This document shows, in pieces, positions 55,421 through 64,000 of a stretch of DNA of 64,000 nt. The position numbers and the translations under genes were made by a program. Below the pieces are notes generated by a model. It saw only the letters and a program-made list of their open reading frames with translations, ran no database searches and was not told the DNA's origin. The DNA comes from Pseudomonas psychrophila HA-4. Its GTDB lineage: Bacteria; Pseudomonadota; Gammaproteobacteria; Pseudomonadales; Pseudomonadaceae. The stretch covers positions 1 through 64,000 of the forward strand of contig NZ_ALJC01000062.1 of assembly GCF_000282975.1 (NCBI RefSeq), given 5' to 3'. Position 1 is the stretch's first letter, and every line of letters begins with the position of its first letter.

Positions 55421-55833
55421 GCCGTACACCGCAAGCGCAAGCGCTCTACGATCGATTGCTACCCGAGGCCATCGCCGCCTCGAAAGCCGCTTGGTGCCCG
55501 CACTCAGACTTCCCTGTCGGTGCGGCCTTACTCACGGCAGATGACCAAATCATTCGCGGCTGCAATGTCGAAAACGCGTCCTACGGCCTGACCAATTGCG
55601 CTGAACGCAGCGCCTTGTTCAGCGCCATTGCCCAAGGGCATAAGCCTGGCAGCTTCAAGGCCATATTGGTGTACGCACCCAAAGTGGCGCTCATTTCCCC
55701 CTGCGGCGCGTGCCGCCAGGTGATGCACGAACTCATGCTTGCTCACTGCCCGGTGTATTGCGTCGGGCATCAAGAATCGGCCAGCCGCGACTGGACCATC
55801 GAGCAACTGCTACCCGGCGCTTTTCGTTTTTAA
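55417..55833 (+). CDS. cdd: cytidine deaminase
   Basis: 138 residues of the small tetrameric Zn-type cytidine deaminase. Zn and proton-transfer residues are in [10 protein letters not shown] (Cys61, Glu63) and [10 protein letters not shown] (Cys96, Cys99). It converts cytidine and deoxycytidine to uridine and deoxyuridine, so that DeoA can split the latter. ATGA overlap with the nucleotidase gene shows coupling. Confidence 0.95.
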   Translation: MSRTPQAQALYDRLLPEAIAASKAAWCPHSDFPVGAALLTADDQIIRGCNVENASYGLTNCAERSALFSAIAQGHKPGSFKAILVYAPKVALISPCGACRQVMHELMLAHCPVYCVGHQESASRDWTIEQLLPGAFRF

Positions 55834-55913
55834 CGACCCACTGCCCTTCCCGCCACACCGTCCTCAAGAAACGGCAGGCGACTTTGATACGTTACCCATG
55901 CGGATGTAAGTCA

Positions 55914-57173
55914 ATGAGTTTCATTGGTGTAGTGGTATTGATTCTTCTGGCGGTATTGCTGTCCAGCAACCGACGGGCGATCAAGTTACAAACAGTGGGC
56001 GGAGCCTTTTTACTGCAAGCAGGCGTTGGTGCATTCGCGCTGTATGTGCCGTGGGGGCAAGCGACGTTGACCGGGATTTCCGATGCCGTGTCATCGCTGC
56101 AAGGCTATGCCAACGAAGGCATCAGTTTTCTGTTCGGCCCGTTAGCCAGTGAAAAGATGTTTGAGGTCTTCGGCAATCAAGGGTTCGTGTTTGCGATCAG
56201 AGTGTTACCGCTGATTGTGTTTTTCAGCAGTTTCATCGCCATCCTGTACTACCTGGGGGTGATGAACGTGATTATTCGGGTCATTGGAGGCGGGTTGCAG
56301 CGCATTTTGGGCACCAGTCGCACCGAATCGATGTCGGCCACCGCCAACATCTTTGTTGGCCAGAGCGAAGCCCCGCTGGTGGTGCGCCCATTTCTGGCCA
56401 ACATGACACGCTCCGAGCTGTTCGCGGTCATGGCTGGCGGGTTAGCGTCGGTCGCAGGTTCGGTGCTTATTGGTTACGCCAGCTTGGGTATCGAACTCAA
56501 GTACCTGATTGCCGCCAGCTTTATGGCGGCACCCGGCGGGCTGCTAATGGCCAAGCTGATGGAGCCCGAAACCCATGTGCCCCATGACGACCCCAGCGAC
56601 GTCGAGGTGTACCCCGACGACAAGCCAGCCAATGTCATTGACGCCGCCGCACTGGGTGTCAGTAACGGCCTGCACCTAGCCCTCAACGTGGGCGCAATGC
56701 TGCTGGCCTTTATCGCCTTGATCGCCATGCTCAATGGCATTCTTGGCTGGTGTGGCGCATGGTTCGGCTTTGGGCACCTGAGCCTGCAACTGGTCCTCGG
56801 CTACCTGTTTGCGCCCTTGGCCTTTTTGCTGGGCGTACCGTGGAACGAAGCCACCATTGCCGGCGGATTTATCGGCGAAAAACTGGTCCTCAATGAGTTC
56901 GTCGCCTATGTCGACTTCGCAGCTTATCTAGACCCCGTGCAAGCCGCAGCCAAAGGCGTCACGGTGCTGTCGGCGCACACCCAAGTGATCGTGACCTTTG
57001 CCCTGTGCGGTTTTGCCAACTTGTCATCGATTGGCATCATTCTCGGCGGCCTTGGGGTCATGGCCCCCTCCCGTCGCCAAGACCTGGCTCGCATGGGGCT
57101 TCGCGCAGTCGCCGCTGGCACATTGTCTAACCTTATGAGTGCTGCACTGGCGGGCGTGTTTATTTCCCTTTGA
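55914..57173 (+). CDS. nupC: NupC-type concentrative nucleoside transporter
   Basis: 419 residues, CNT family. It shows [40 protein letters not shown] with the QSEAP nucleoside/ion site, [18 protein letters not shown], and [34 protein letters not shown] near the end. It imports nucleosides through the inner membrane with protons or sodium. ATG 55914 (MSFIGVV) is chosen; an upstream frame extension overlaps cdd and lacks hydrophobic start features. Confidence 0.94.
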   Translation: MSFIGVVVLILLAVLLSSNRRAIKLQTVGGAFLLQAGVGAFALYVPWGQATLTGISDAVSSLQGYANEGISFLFGPLASEKMFEVFGNQGFVFAIRVLPLIVFFSSFIAILYYLGVMNVIIRVIGGGLQRILGTSRTESMSATANIFVGQSEAPLVVRPFLANMTRSELFAVMAGGLASVAGSVLIGYASLGIELKYLIAASFMAAPGGLLMAKLMEPETHVPHDDPSDVEVYPDDKPANVIDAAALGVSNGLHLALNVGAMLLAFIALIAMLNGILGWCGAWFGFGHLSLQLVLGYLFAPLAFLLGVPWNEATIAGGFIGEKLVLNEFVAYVDFAAYLDPVQAAAKGVTVLSAHTQVIVTFALCGFANLSSIGIILGGLGVMAPSRRQDLARMGLRAVAAGTLSNLMSAALAGVFISL

Positions 57174-57238
57174 CGCGCCCACTACCCCAACAGGCGCCCG
57201 CCAATGACGTGGCGCCTCTGAAAGATCGAAGAAATGAC

Positions 57239-58012
57239 ATGAATGACAACGAACACATCCTGGCACGCCAAGTCATCTCCCTACTGGACCTGACCTCACT
57301 CAACGCTGACGATACCGACGCCACCATCGTGGCGCTGTGCCGCAAGGCAATGACCCCCGTCGGCCCGGTCGCGGCAGTGTGTGTCTACCCGCAGTTCGTC
57401 AGCTTGGCCCGCCACACCCTAAATACCCTGGGCGGCGACACAATACGCGTCGCCACCGTGTGCAACTTCCCCGGCGGCAACTTGCCGTTGGCCGAGGTGC
57501 TGGCACACATCCGCGAAGCGCTGGAAAATGGCGCCGACGAGATTGATGTGGTTTACCCCTACCGCGCCCTTATTGCTGGCGAAGAACAACCCGGGCGCGA
57601 ATTGGTCGCGGCCTGCAAGTCACTGTGCAAAGGCCGTGCGCTGCTCAAGGTGATTCTCGAAACCGGCGAACTCAACGCGCTGCTCATTCGCCGGGCCAGT
57701 ATCGACGCCATCGAAGCAGGCGCCGACTTTATCAAGACCAGCACCGGTAAGGTAAAGGTCAACGCCACCGCGCAAGCCGCTGAGTTGATGCTGCACGTTA
57801 TCGCCGAAACCAACCCCGAGGTTGGCCTCAAGCCCGCTGGCGGCATGCGCTTGCTCAGTGACGCGGCGGTGTATCTGCACCTGGCCGAACGCATTCTCGG
57901 CAAAGACTGGGTCAGCCCGCGCCACCTGCGCTTTGGCGCGTCCAGCCTGCTCGACAACACGCTGCAACACATAGGCCTGAGTGCCGAAACCCCAACGCAA
58001 GGAGCGTACTGA
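57239..58012 (+). CDS. deoC: deoxyribose-phosphate aldolase
   Basis: 257 residues, type similar to E. coli DeoC (259). The Schiff-base Lys is Lys166 in DFIKTSTGKV and the assisting Lys198 is in VGLKPAGGMR. It splits 2-deoxyribose 5-phosphate into acetaldehyde and glyceraldehyde 3-phosphate. The stop overlaps the deoA start as TGATG. The gene is the first of four deo genes in order C-A-B-D, the classical E. coli order. Confidence 0.95.
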   Translation: MNDNEHILARQVISLLDLTSLNADDTDATIVALCRKAMTPVGPVAAVCVYPQFVSLARHTLNTLGGDTIRVATVCNFPGGNLPLAEVLAHIREALENGADEIDVVYPYRALIAGEEQPGRELVAACKSLCKGRALLKVILETGELNALLIRRASIDAIEAGADFIKTSTGKVKVNATAQAAELMLHVIAETNPEVGLKPAGGMRLLSDAAVYLHLAERILGKDWVSPRHLRFGASSLLDNTLQHIGLSAETPTQGAY

Positions 58013-59334
58013 TGAACTGGTTGCCACAAGAAGTGATTCGCCGCAAAAGCGCAGGTCTGGCGCTGAGCGAAGGCGACATCCAGCGTTTCGTTTCCGGTAT
58101 TACCGACAACAGCATCGGCGAGGGCCAGGTTGCCGCGTTTGCCATGGCCGTCATGCTCAAAGGCATGAATGTCGAGGAGCGCGTCGCCCTGGCCATGGCT
58201 ATGCGTGACTCAGGCCAAGTTATGACCTGGAACCTACCAGGCCCGGTGGTCGACAAGCACTCCACCGGCGGCGTCGGGGACATGGTCAGCCTGCCTTTGG
58301 CGCCTCTGCTGGCGGCCTGCGGCTGCTACGTGCCGATGATCTCGGGACGCGGCCTTGGCCACACCGGCGGTACCCTCGACAAACTTGACAGCATCCCCGG
58401 CTACGACAGCCTGCCCTCCCCCGAGCGGTTGCAGGCCATCGTCGCTGACGTCGGGTGCGCGATCATTGGTCAGACCGGCGATCTGGCCCCGGCAGACAAG
58501 CGCCTTTACTCGATTCGCGACGTGACCGGCACCGTCGAATCCATTGACCTGATCACCGCCTCGATCCTCAGCAAAAAGCTCGCCGCAGGCCTTGATGTAC
58601 TGCTGATCGACGTCAAGGTGGGCAACGGTGCATTTATGTCCACCGCCGACAATGCCACAGCCCTGGCCGATGCGCTGGTGTCCGTGGCCAACGGTGCCGG
58701 TGTGCGAACCCGTGCGCTGATTACCGACATGAACCAGCCCCTGGCACGTTCGGCGGGTAACGCGCTAGAAGTCGAAGAAGCCATCGCCTTGTTGCGCGGC
58801 GAGGTGCGCAGTGAACGTCTGTGGCAAGTCACCCTGGCGCTGGCCATCCAGGTGCTGTTGTGTGCCGGTCTGGCGTCGACTGCCGAGCAAGCCCGCGAAC
58901 AGTTGCTCACAGTGTGGTGCAACGGTGAAGCCCTGCGCCGCTTCTCGCGCATGGTCGAAGCCCTCGGCGGCCCGGCCGATCTGGTTGATCGGCCAGAGGC
59001 CTATTTACCGACCGCCGACGTAGTGCTGCCGGTCTTGGCCCCCGTGTCGGGGGTGATCAGCGCCATTGATACCCGTGCCATCGGCATCAGCGTGGTTTCG
59101 CTGGGCGGCGGCCGTTTGCACCCGCAAGACGTGATCGACCCAAGCGTCGGCCTCAGCCAACTGGTCCTCCCCGGCGAACATGTCGAGGCAGGCCAGCCGC
59201 TGGCACGGGTCCACGCCAGCAACCCGTTCAAAGCCGAGCAGGCCGCCAAGGCCGTACTCGCCGCGTATGAGATCGCCGAGCAGGCCGAGAGCACATCACC
59301 GCTGATCGTACAGCTGTTTCTGGAAGCATCATGA
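58012..59334 (+). CDS. deoA: thymidine phosphorylase
   Basis: 440 residues, same length as E. coli DeoA. Phosphate site [15 protein letters not shown] (Lys and Ser near 82-85), [20 protein letters not shown], and [20 protein letters not shown] are present. It phosphorylyses thymidine and deoxyuridine to the base and deoxyribose 1-phosphate. It overlaps both deoC and deoB. Confidence 0.95.
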   Translation: MNWLPQEVIRRKSAGLALSEGDIQRFVSGITDNSIGEGQVAAFAMAVMLKGMNVEERVALAMAMRDSGQVMTWNLPGPVVDKHSTGGVGDMVSLPLAPLLAACGCYVPMISGRGLGHTGGTLDKLDSIPGYDSLPSPERLQAIVADVGCAIIGQTGDLAPADKRLYSIRDVTGTVESIDLITASILSKKLAAGLDVLLIDVKVGNGAFMSTADNATALADALVSVANGAGVRTRALITDMNQPLARSAGNALEVEEAIALLRGEVRSERLWQVTLALAIQVLLCAGLASTAEQAREQLLTVWCNGEALRRFSRMVEALGGPADLVDRPEAYLPTADVVLPVLAPVSGVISAIDTRAIGISVVSLGGGRLHPQDVIDPSVGLSQLVLPGEHVEAGQPLARVHASNPFKAEQAAKAVLAAYEIAEQAESTSPLIVQLFLEAS

Positions 59335-60572
59335 GCCGGGCACTGCTCCTAGTGCTCGACTCGTTCGGTATCGGTGCCAGCGCCGATGCCGCAGCGTTTG
59401 GCGACAGCGGCGCCAACACCTTGTTGCACATCGCCCAGGCCTGTGCCCATGGTGAAGCAAACAACGCCCAGCGGCACGGGTTGCTGCACGTGCCTAACCT
59501 CGCTCGCTTAGGCCTGGGCCATGCGGCGGCATTAAGCGCCGGTGAGTTCCCGCCCGGCCTGCACGACGACATTCAAGTACTCGGTGCTTACGGCTACGCC
59601 CGCGAGTTGTCGAGCGGTAAAGACACACCGTCCGGGCACTGGGAAATGGCCGGGGTGCCAGTGCTGTTCGAATGGGGTTACTTCAGCGAACGCACCAACA
59701 GCTTCCCGCCAACGCTGTTAAATGCACTGATTTCGTGTGGCGACCTGCCCGGTATTCTGGGCAATTGCCACGCATCCGGCACCACCATCCTTGAACACTT
59801 GGGCGACGAACATCGTCGCACCGGCAAGCCGATTCTCTACACCTCGGCCGACAGCGTGCTGCAAATCGCAGCCCATGAAGATGACTTTGGCCTAGAGCGG
59901 CTGCTGACGCTGTGCGAGATCGCCCGCGAATTGTGCGACCCGTACAACATTGGCCGGGTCATCGCCCGCCCCTTTAAGGGCAACAGCCCGAGCACCTATG
60001 TGCGTACCGGCAATCGCCGTGATTACGCCGTCCCGCCACCGGCGCCGACGTTACTCGAGCGCCTGTGTGAATCCGGTGGCCAGGTGTTTGCCGTGGGTAA
60101 GATCGGCGATATTTTTGCCCATCGCGGCATCAGCAAACTGTACAAAGCCGATGGTAACGAAGCGTTGTTCGACGCCACGCTCACCGCCTTGGCCGATGCC
60201 CCTGACAACACGCTGATATTCAGCAACTTTGTTGATTTCGACATGCTTTACGGGCACCGCCGTGACATTCCCGGCTATGCCGCCGCGCTGGAAGCGTTCG
60301 ACCGCAGACTGCCCGAGTTACTCGCGCAGATGCGGGCCGACGACCTGCTGTTGATCGGCGCCGATCATGGCTGCGACCCCAGCTTTGCGGGCAGTGATCA
60401 CACCCGCGAACACATTCCTGTATTGGCCTTAGGCGCAGGCATCACGCCCGGCAGCCTCGGCCAACGCGACAGTTTTGCCGATTTTGGTCAGACCCTGGCC
60501 GATTTCTTTGGGCTACCGCCGTGCTCCCATGGGCGGTCTTTTCTTCACCGCGCCCCTCCACGAGAGACCTGA
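59331..60572 (+). CDS. deoB: phosphopentomutase
   Basis: 413 residues of the alkaline-phosphatase superfamily. [16 protein letters not shown] holds the first metal Asp, [11 protein letters not shown] the catalytic Thr, and [14 protein letters not shown] plus [12 protein letters not shown] the other metal ligands. It converts deoxyribose 1-phosphate or ribose 1-phosphate to the 5-phosphate for DeoC. It overlaps deoA by four bases. Confidence 0.95.
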   Translation: MSRALLLVLDSFGIGASADAAAFGDSGANTLLHIAQACAHGEANNAQRHGLLHVPNLARLGLGHAAALSAGEFPPGLHDDIQVLGAYGYARELSSGKDTPSGHWEMAGVPVLFEWGYFSERTNSFPPTLLNALISCGDLPGILGNCHASGTTILEHLGDEHRRTGKPILYTSADSVLQIAAHEDDFGLERLLTLCEIARELCDPYNIGRVIARPFKGNSPSTYVRTGNRRDYAVPPPAPTLLERLCESGGQVFAVGKIGDIFAHRGISKLYKADGNEALFDATLTALADAPDNTLIFSNFVDFDMLYGHRRDIPGYAAALEAFDRRLPELLAQMRADDLLLIGADHGCDPSFAGSDHTREHIPVLALGAGITPGSLGQRDSFADFGQTLADFFGLPPCSHGRSFLHRAPPRET

Positions 60573-60574
60573 TT

Positions 60575-61294
60575 ATGGCCACCCCACACATCAATGCCGA
60601 GCTTGGCGCTTTCGCTGAAACCGTGCTGATGCCCGGCGACCCGTTGCGCGCGAAGATGCTGGCCGACACCTACTTAAGCGACGTGGTTCAGGTTAACGGC
60701 GTGCGCAACATGCTCGGTTTTACCGGTCTCTACGAAGGGCAGCGGATCTCGGTCATGGGCTCGGGCATGGGCATACCGTCGGTCTCCATCTATGCCCATG
60801 AGCTGTTCAGTCAATTTGGCGTGGAGCGGATTATCCGCATCGGCACCTGCGGTGCAGTACAACCGCACCTCCAGCTCAGTGAACTGGTAATCGCTATGGG
60901 CGCCTGCACCGACTCCAACGTCAATCGCAAGCGCCTAGTGGGTCATGACTTTGCCGCCATCTGCGATTACCGCCTGCTTGAGCGCGTGGTACGCCACGCC
61001 GATGCGCAAAACCTGGCGGTGCATGTGGGCAATGTCTTTTCAGCCGACCTGTTCTACGAGCCGCAGGATGGCCTATTCGGCCGCCTGCAGAAAATGGGGT
61101 TGCTGGCAGTAGAAATGGAAGCTGCCGGGCTGTACGGCGTCGCCGCTGAACTGGGCAAAAAAGCGCTGACGGTGCTGACGGTGAGCGACCACATCCTCAC
61201 CGGCGAACGGCTCTCCGCCCAGCAACGCCAGGACGACCTCAACGCCATGATGCGTTTAAGCCTAGAGGCGCTTGCCGGGCCTCAACCTAAATAG
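60575..61294 (+). CDS. deoD: purine-nucleoside phosphorylase, DeoD type
   Basis: 239 residues, exactly as in E. coli: [30 protein letters not shown] with phosphate-site Arg, [38 protein letters not shown] with the ribose-site Glu, and VSDHILTGE with the base Asp. It releases adenine, guanine or hypoxanthine from purine (deoxy)nucleosides. It follows deoB after two bases. A REP element lies behind it. Confidence 0.96.
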   Translation: MATPHINAELGAFAETVLMPGDPLRAKMLADTYLSDVVQVNGVRNMLGFTGLYEGQRISVMGSGMGIPSVSIYAHELFSQFGVERIIRIGTCGAVQPHLQLSELVIAMGACTDSNVNRKRLVGHDFAAICDYRLLERVVRHADAQNLAVHVGNVFSADLFYEPQDGLFGRLQKMGLLAVEMEAAGLYGVAAELGKKALTVLTVSDHILTGERLSAQQRQDDLNAMMRLSLEALAGPQPK

Positions 61295-61295
61295 A

Positions 61296-61352
61296 CTGTG
61301 GGCGCGAGCGTTTAGAGGCTCAAATGATCGAGAGTCAAACTCGTGCCTACAG
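61296..61352. repeat. degenerate REP-type element
   Basis: CTGTGGGCGCGAGCG and GTCAAACTCGTGCCTACAG mark the two arms of a decayed REP. It separates deoD from the lipoprotein nuclease gene and may reduce read-through. Confidence 0.6.
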
Positions 61353-61388
61353 GGAGTGTTCCCCCTAACTTGTCTGGATAGATCGACG

Positions 61389-62477
61389 ATGAAATCTCTG
61401 CGTGCTCATTTAGCCGTTGCCATGGGTGTTCTGTGCCTTAGCGCCTGCACCACGCACCACGCGCCAGAAACGGCACGGGTGTCATTGATGACCTACAACG
61501 TCGAAAACCTGTTCGACACCGTGCACGACGAGGGTAAGGAAGACTATGCCTACCTGCCCTTAAGCGTGAAAAAGGCGCACCCGGAATACCTCGCCACGTG
61601 CACCCGCATTGACGTTGCGGCGTGGCGTAAGGAATGCGAAGAAAACGATTGGACCGATGCCCTGCTCAGCGAAAAACTCAAGCGCTTAAGCGCCGTGATC
61701 AAGCAGATCAATCAAGGCCGTGGCCCGGATATTTTGATGCTCGACGAAGTCGAAAATATCCACGTAATCGAGCAGCTTAATAGCCATCTCGATACGTCTG
61801 ATTACCAGACCCGCGTCTTGATCGAAGGCTGGGATTCACGCGGGATCGACACTGCCGTGCTCAGTCGCTTGCCGCAATGGGACAAGGCCCGCCTGCACCG
61901 CGTGCCCTATAAGGCACTTGGCACTGAAGACCAAGACCGTGTCAGCAAAACCCGTGGCATTCTCGAAGTGCGTTTGCTGCTGCCCGATGGCCAGAAAACT
62001 GCCGTCTTCGCCGTGCACTTGCCATCCGGCGGTGCTCCGGGCTACCTACGGCAACAAGCGGTTGCGTACCTGGCGCAACTCAAAAGCGAACTGCCAAGCG
62101 ATGTACTGCCGATTGTCGGTGGTGACTTCAACATCAATGCCGGTGAAGAAAAACAGAACGGCTATATCGCTAAAGACTTGGCCAGCACCTGGGCCGTGTC
62201 GCAGTTCATTGGCTGTAACGACTGCAAAGGCAGCTACTACTACCACACCAAACGCGAGTGGTCGTTCTTCGACATGCTGCTGTTCCCCAAGCAAATGACC
62301 ACGGCGAGTGGCTTTAATGGCTGGCAGGTTGATCCGGCGAGCATTCGCCTGCCTAACGGGAGCACGTATCAAGTTAACCGCTGGGGCAGCCCGGCACGTT
62401 TTGACAGCGCCCGCCATGCTGAAGGTGTTTCTGATCACTGGCCGTTGTACGCAGAAATTTTCCGCCCTGGGCATTGA
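61389..62477 (+). CDS. lipoprotein nuclease/phosphatase of the EEP superfamily
   Basis: 362 residues from ATG 61389. The N-terminus has a lipobox LSAC (Cys20), so it is membrane-anchored, probably on the outer membrane. The exonuclease/endonuclease/phosphatase fold is seen in LMTYNVENLFDTV, DILMLDEVENIHV with the metal Glu, VFAVHLPSGGAPG, IVGGDFNINAG and the final VSDHWPLYAEI His. These match surface nucleases of the same group that degrade DNA or RNA, but a phosphodiesterase on other substrates is possible. It follows the deo genes in the same direction, which supports nucleic-acid scavenging. Confidence 0.83.
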   Translation: MKSLRAHLAVAMGVLCLSACTTHHAPETARVSLMTYNVENLFDTVHDEGKEDYAYLPLSVKKAHPEYLATCTRIDVAAWRKECEENDWTDALLSEKLKRLSAVIKQINQGRGPDILMLDEVENIHVIEQLNSHLDTSDYQTRVLIEGWDSRGIDTAVLSRLPQWDKARLHRVPYKALGTEDQDRVSKTRGILEVRLLLPDGQKTAVFAVHLPSGGAPGYLRQQAVAYLAQLKSELPSDVLPIVGGDFNINAGEEKQNGYIAKDLASTWAVSQFIGCNDCKGSYYYHTKREWSFFDMLLFPKQMTTASGFNGWQVDPASIRLPNGSTYQVNRWGSPARFDSARHAEGVSDHWPLYAEIFRPGH

Positions 62478-62492
62478 CTAAAGGCGAGTGGA

Positions 62493-62516
62493 TCAGCCGT
62501 CTGTTCAGGCGGCTGA
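62493..62516 (+). terminator. stem-loop after the lipoprotein nuclease gene
   Basis: TCAGCCG (62493-62499) pairs with CGGCTGA (62510-62516) around TCTGTTCAGG. There is no strong T run, so it is a weak terminator candidate at the end of the cluster. Confidence 0.4.
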
Positions 62517-62596
62517 CCTGATTGTCCTGAAAAATTTGATCTATGCTACCCACGCATATTTCTTAGGCTACCCCATCGTCCTGAATCCGGAACTCG

Positions 62597-63217
62597 ATGA
62601 CCAACCCAAAAGTTAAAATCCGTCGAAAGAACGTCGAAAAAATCCTTCTAGCTGCGGAGAAAATTTTTGCCGAACAGGGTTATGCCGGGACCAAAATGGC
62701 TGACATTGCCCTGCACGCCGAACTGCCACGCTCCAACCTGCATTACTACTTCACCACCAAAGAAGAGCTGTACCGCGAAGTGCTCGTTAACCTGCTCGAC
62801 ACTTGGGACCTCGAAGGCGACTGCTTTGTGCGCTTCGACGACCCACGCGTGGTGCTCACCAGCTATGTGATGAAAAAAATGACGCACTCGCGCTTGCGCC
62901 CCCACGGTTCAAAACTCTGGGCCAACGAGATCATGCGCGGTGCGCCACTGTTTCAGGACATGCTCGAAGAACACATGTCCAAGGGCGCCAAGTTCATGGA
63001 AGCGAAAATTAGCCAGTGGGTCGACGAAAAGCGCATTAACCCCGTCGAGCCTTCGGCGTTGCTGTACATGATCTGGGCCTCGACCCAGCACTACGCCGAC
63101 TTCGACTACCAGGTCCACGTGCTCAACGGTCACCAACCCTTGTCTGATCATCAATTCGACCAGGCCGTGCAAACCATTACTGCCGTGATATTGCGCGGGA
63201 TCGGGCTGGAGCCTTAA
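62597..63217 (+). CDS. TetR-family regulator, RutR-like
   Basis: 206 residues. The helix-turn-helix is ILLAAEKIFAEQGYAGTKMA, then LPRSNLHYYFTTKEELYREV; the C-terminal part carries MIWASTQHYADFDYQVHVLN, almost the same as in E. coli RutR, which senses uracil and thymine. In pseudomonads such TetR proteins stand beside reductive pyrimidine-degradation (pyd) genes. Both contexts, the nucleoside cluster before it and an ABC permease after it, are consistent. An inverted repeat TATGC..GCATA (62541-62557) upstream may be an autoregulatory site. It could control the nucleoside operon, but this is not shown. Confidence 0.83.
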   Translation: MTNPKVKIRRKNVEKILLAAEKIFAEQGYAGTKMADIALHAELPRSNLHYYFTTKEELYREVLVNLLDTWDLEGDCFVRFDDPRVVLTSYVMKKMTHSRLRPHGSKLWANEIMRGAPLFQDMLEEHMSKGAKFMEAKISQWVDEKRINPVEPSALLYMIWASTQHYADFDYQVHVLNGHQPLSDHQFDQAVQTITAVILRGIGLEP

Positions 63218-63242
63218 AGGCTGTTGTTTAGGCTGACGGTAT

Positions 63243-63269
63243 GCTCGGTGATGGTGAACATCACCGAGC
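63243..63269. terminator. bidirectional hairpin between convergent genes
   Basis: GCTCGGTGATG (63243-63253) and CATCACCGAGC (63259-63269) form a perfect 11-bp stem with a five-base loop between the TetR stop and the end of the ABC permease gene. No T runs, yet the place suits a two-way terminator. Confidence 0.6.
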
Positions 63270-63284
63270 CCAGGTTGAGCACGA

Positions 63285-64000
63285 TCAGCGCTGCATGCCC
63301 CAGCGCTTCACCGTCACCCGCTCCAGCGTGTCGAACACCAAGTTTTCGACCAGCAAACCGATCAGGATCACCACCGCCAGCCCGGCAAACACTTTGTCGG
63401 TGTACAACTCGTTGCGGTTCTGGAAGATGTACCACCCCAACCCGCCTTTGCCACTGGTGGCGCCAAACACCAACTCGGCTGCAATCAGGGTGCGCCAGGC
63501 AAATGCCCAGCCAATTTTCAGCCCGGCCAGGATCGACGGCAATGCCGCCGGGATCAGGATAAACAACACAAAACGAATGCCTTTCAAGCCGTAGTTACGC
63601 CCGGCCATGCGCTGGGTTTCCGAGACGCCGAGAAACCCCGCGTAGGTGTTTAAAGCCAAGGCCCAAAGCACCGAGTGCACGAGCACAAAAATCAGGCTGT
63701 TCTGCCCCAACCCGAACCACAGCAACGCCAGCGGCAGCAAGGCAATTGCCGGCAGCGGGTTAAACATCGAGGTCAAGGTGCTCAGCAGGTCGCGACCAAA
63801 CTGGGTCGAGACCGCCAACGTAGTCAGGGCGAAGGCCAAGACAATGCCGATCAGGTAGCCCTTGAGCAGCACCACCAACGAAATTGTGACCTTGCTGAGT
63901 AGCTCGCCGCTAATCAGGCCGTCGTACAACGCACTGGCGGTTTGCAGGAAGCTGGGCAGCAGTAAGTCGTTGTCCTGATAACGCGCCACCAACTCCCAGA
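63285..64000 (-). CDS. ABC transporter permease, SsuC/TauC-type (5' part beyond window)
   Basis: Some 238 residues are visible; the frame stays open to the window edge (WELVARYQDN), so the true start probably lies outside. Several helices are followed by the permease EAA loop, GRNYGLKGIRFVLFILIPAA, LPSILAGLKIGWAFAWRTLIAAELVFG, written here in two pieces: LPSILAGLKIGW and AFAWRTLIAAELVFG. This is the BPD-type permease of the nitrate/sulfonate/taurine or pyrimidine-precursor group. Beside a RutR-like regulator a pyrimidine-related solute is plausible. Binding protein and ATPase genes should follow upstream of 64000. Confidence 0.82.
   Translation of the reverse strand, partial: WELVARYQDNDLLLPSFLQTASALYDGLISGELLSKVTISLVVLLKGYLIGIVLAFALTTLAVSTQFGRDLLSTLTSMFNPLPAIALLPLALLWFGLGQNSLIFVLVHSVLWALALNTYAGFLGVSETQRMAGRNYGLKGIRFVLFILIPAALPSILAGLKIGWAFAWRTLIAAELVFGATSGKGGLGWYIFQNRNELYTDKVFAGLAVVILIGLLVENLVFDTLERVTVKRWGMQR

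Overview
The window looks like a chromosomal stretch of a Pseudomonas from the fluorescens/fragi side of the genus. The reasons are Pseudomonas-type families (DUF1652, DUF2388, a PtxS-controlled kgu operon, a LysR-divergent itaconate locus), YhhW pirin, UppP, REP palindromes of the GTAG..CTAC kind, and a Leu-TAA tRNA. Species cannot be settled by eye.

Layout. 0-0.9 kb: scar of a truncated PAS protein and a decayed tyrosine recombinase. 0.9-11.9 kb: housekeeping and accessory genes (ybiT, UPF0226 MFS, secreted hydrolase, azoR with a divergent LysR, MmcQ, DUF1294, uppP, a Cache chemoreceptor, AraC, LysE). 12.0-17.2 kb: 2-ketogluconate catabolism (ptxS, kguE, kguK, kguT, kguD) with two perfect PtxS operators. 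17.3-31.1 kb: amine-type FAD oxidase, a SnoaL-AraC fusion, a UvrD-type helicase, pirin, the punC/punR pair, LysE, DUF4174, DUF3455 with an ECF sigma/anti-sigma pair, DedA and a DMT transporter with a histidine-rich tail. 31.5-36.2 kb: small envelope and hypothetical genes (Ivy lysozyme inhibitor, DsbB-like protein with an apparently frameshifted DUF5993-like partner, DUF2388, HhH, GNAT). 35.8-38.3 kb: an islet bounded by a 28-bp exact direct repeat, holding a Cache-GGDEF cyclase and a broken IS3-type transposase, next to tRNA-Leu.

39.2-49.0 kb is an itaconate degradation locus: TRAP transporter dctPQM, citramalyl-CoA lyase, family III CoA-transferase, MmgE/PrpD, acyl-CoA dehydrogenase, MaoC-type hydratase, and a divergent LysR. 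Itaconate would be imported, activated to its CoA thioester, hydrated to citramalyl-CoA and cleaved to acetyl-CoA and pyruvate.

49.4-62.5 kb is the most striking part: a dedicated TonB system (exbD, tonB, TonB-dependent receptor, exbB) runs co-directionally, with start/stop overlaps or short gaps, into a lipoprotein 5'-nucleotidase, cytidine deaminase, NupC permease, deoC, deoA, deoB and deoD, followed by a lipoprotein nuclease of the exonuclease/endonuclease/phosphatase fold. Read as a whole it is a complete route from extracellular or surface nucleic acid through nucleotides and nucleosides to deoxyribose phosphate and central metabolism, with its own energised outer-membrane receptor. Two CTGWCA-N4-TGWCAG palindromes sit 206 bp apart in its 5' region. 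The window ends with a RutR-like TetR regulator and the 3' part of an ABC permease gene, suggesting adjoining pyrimidine-related genes outside the window.
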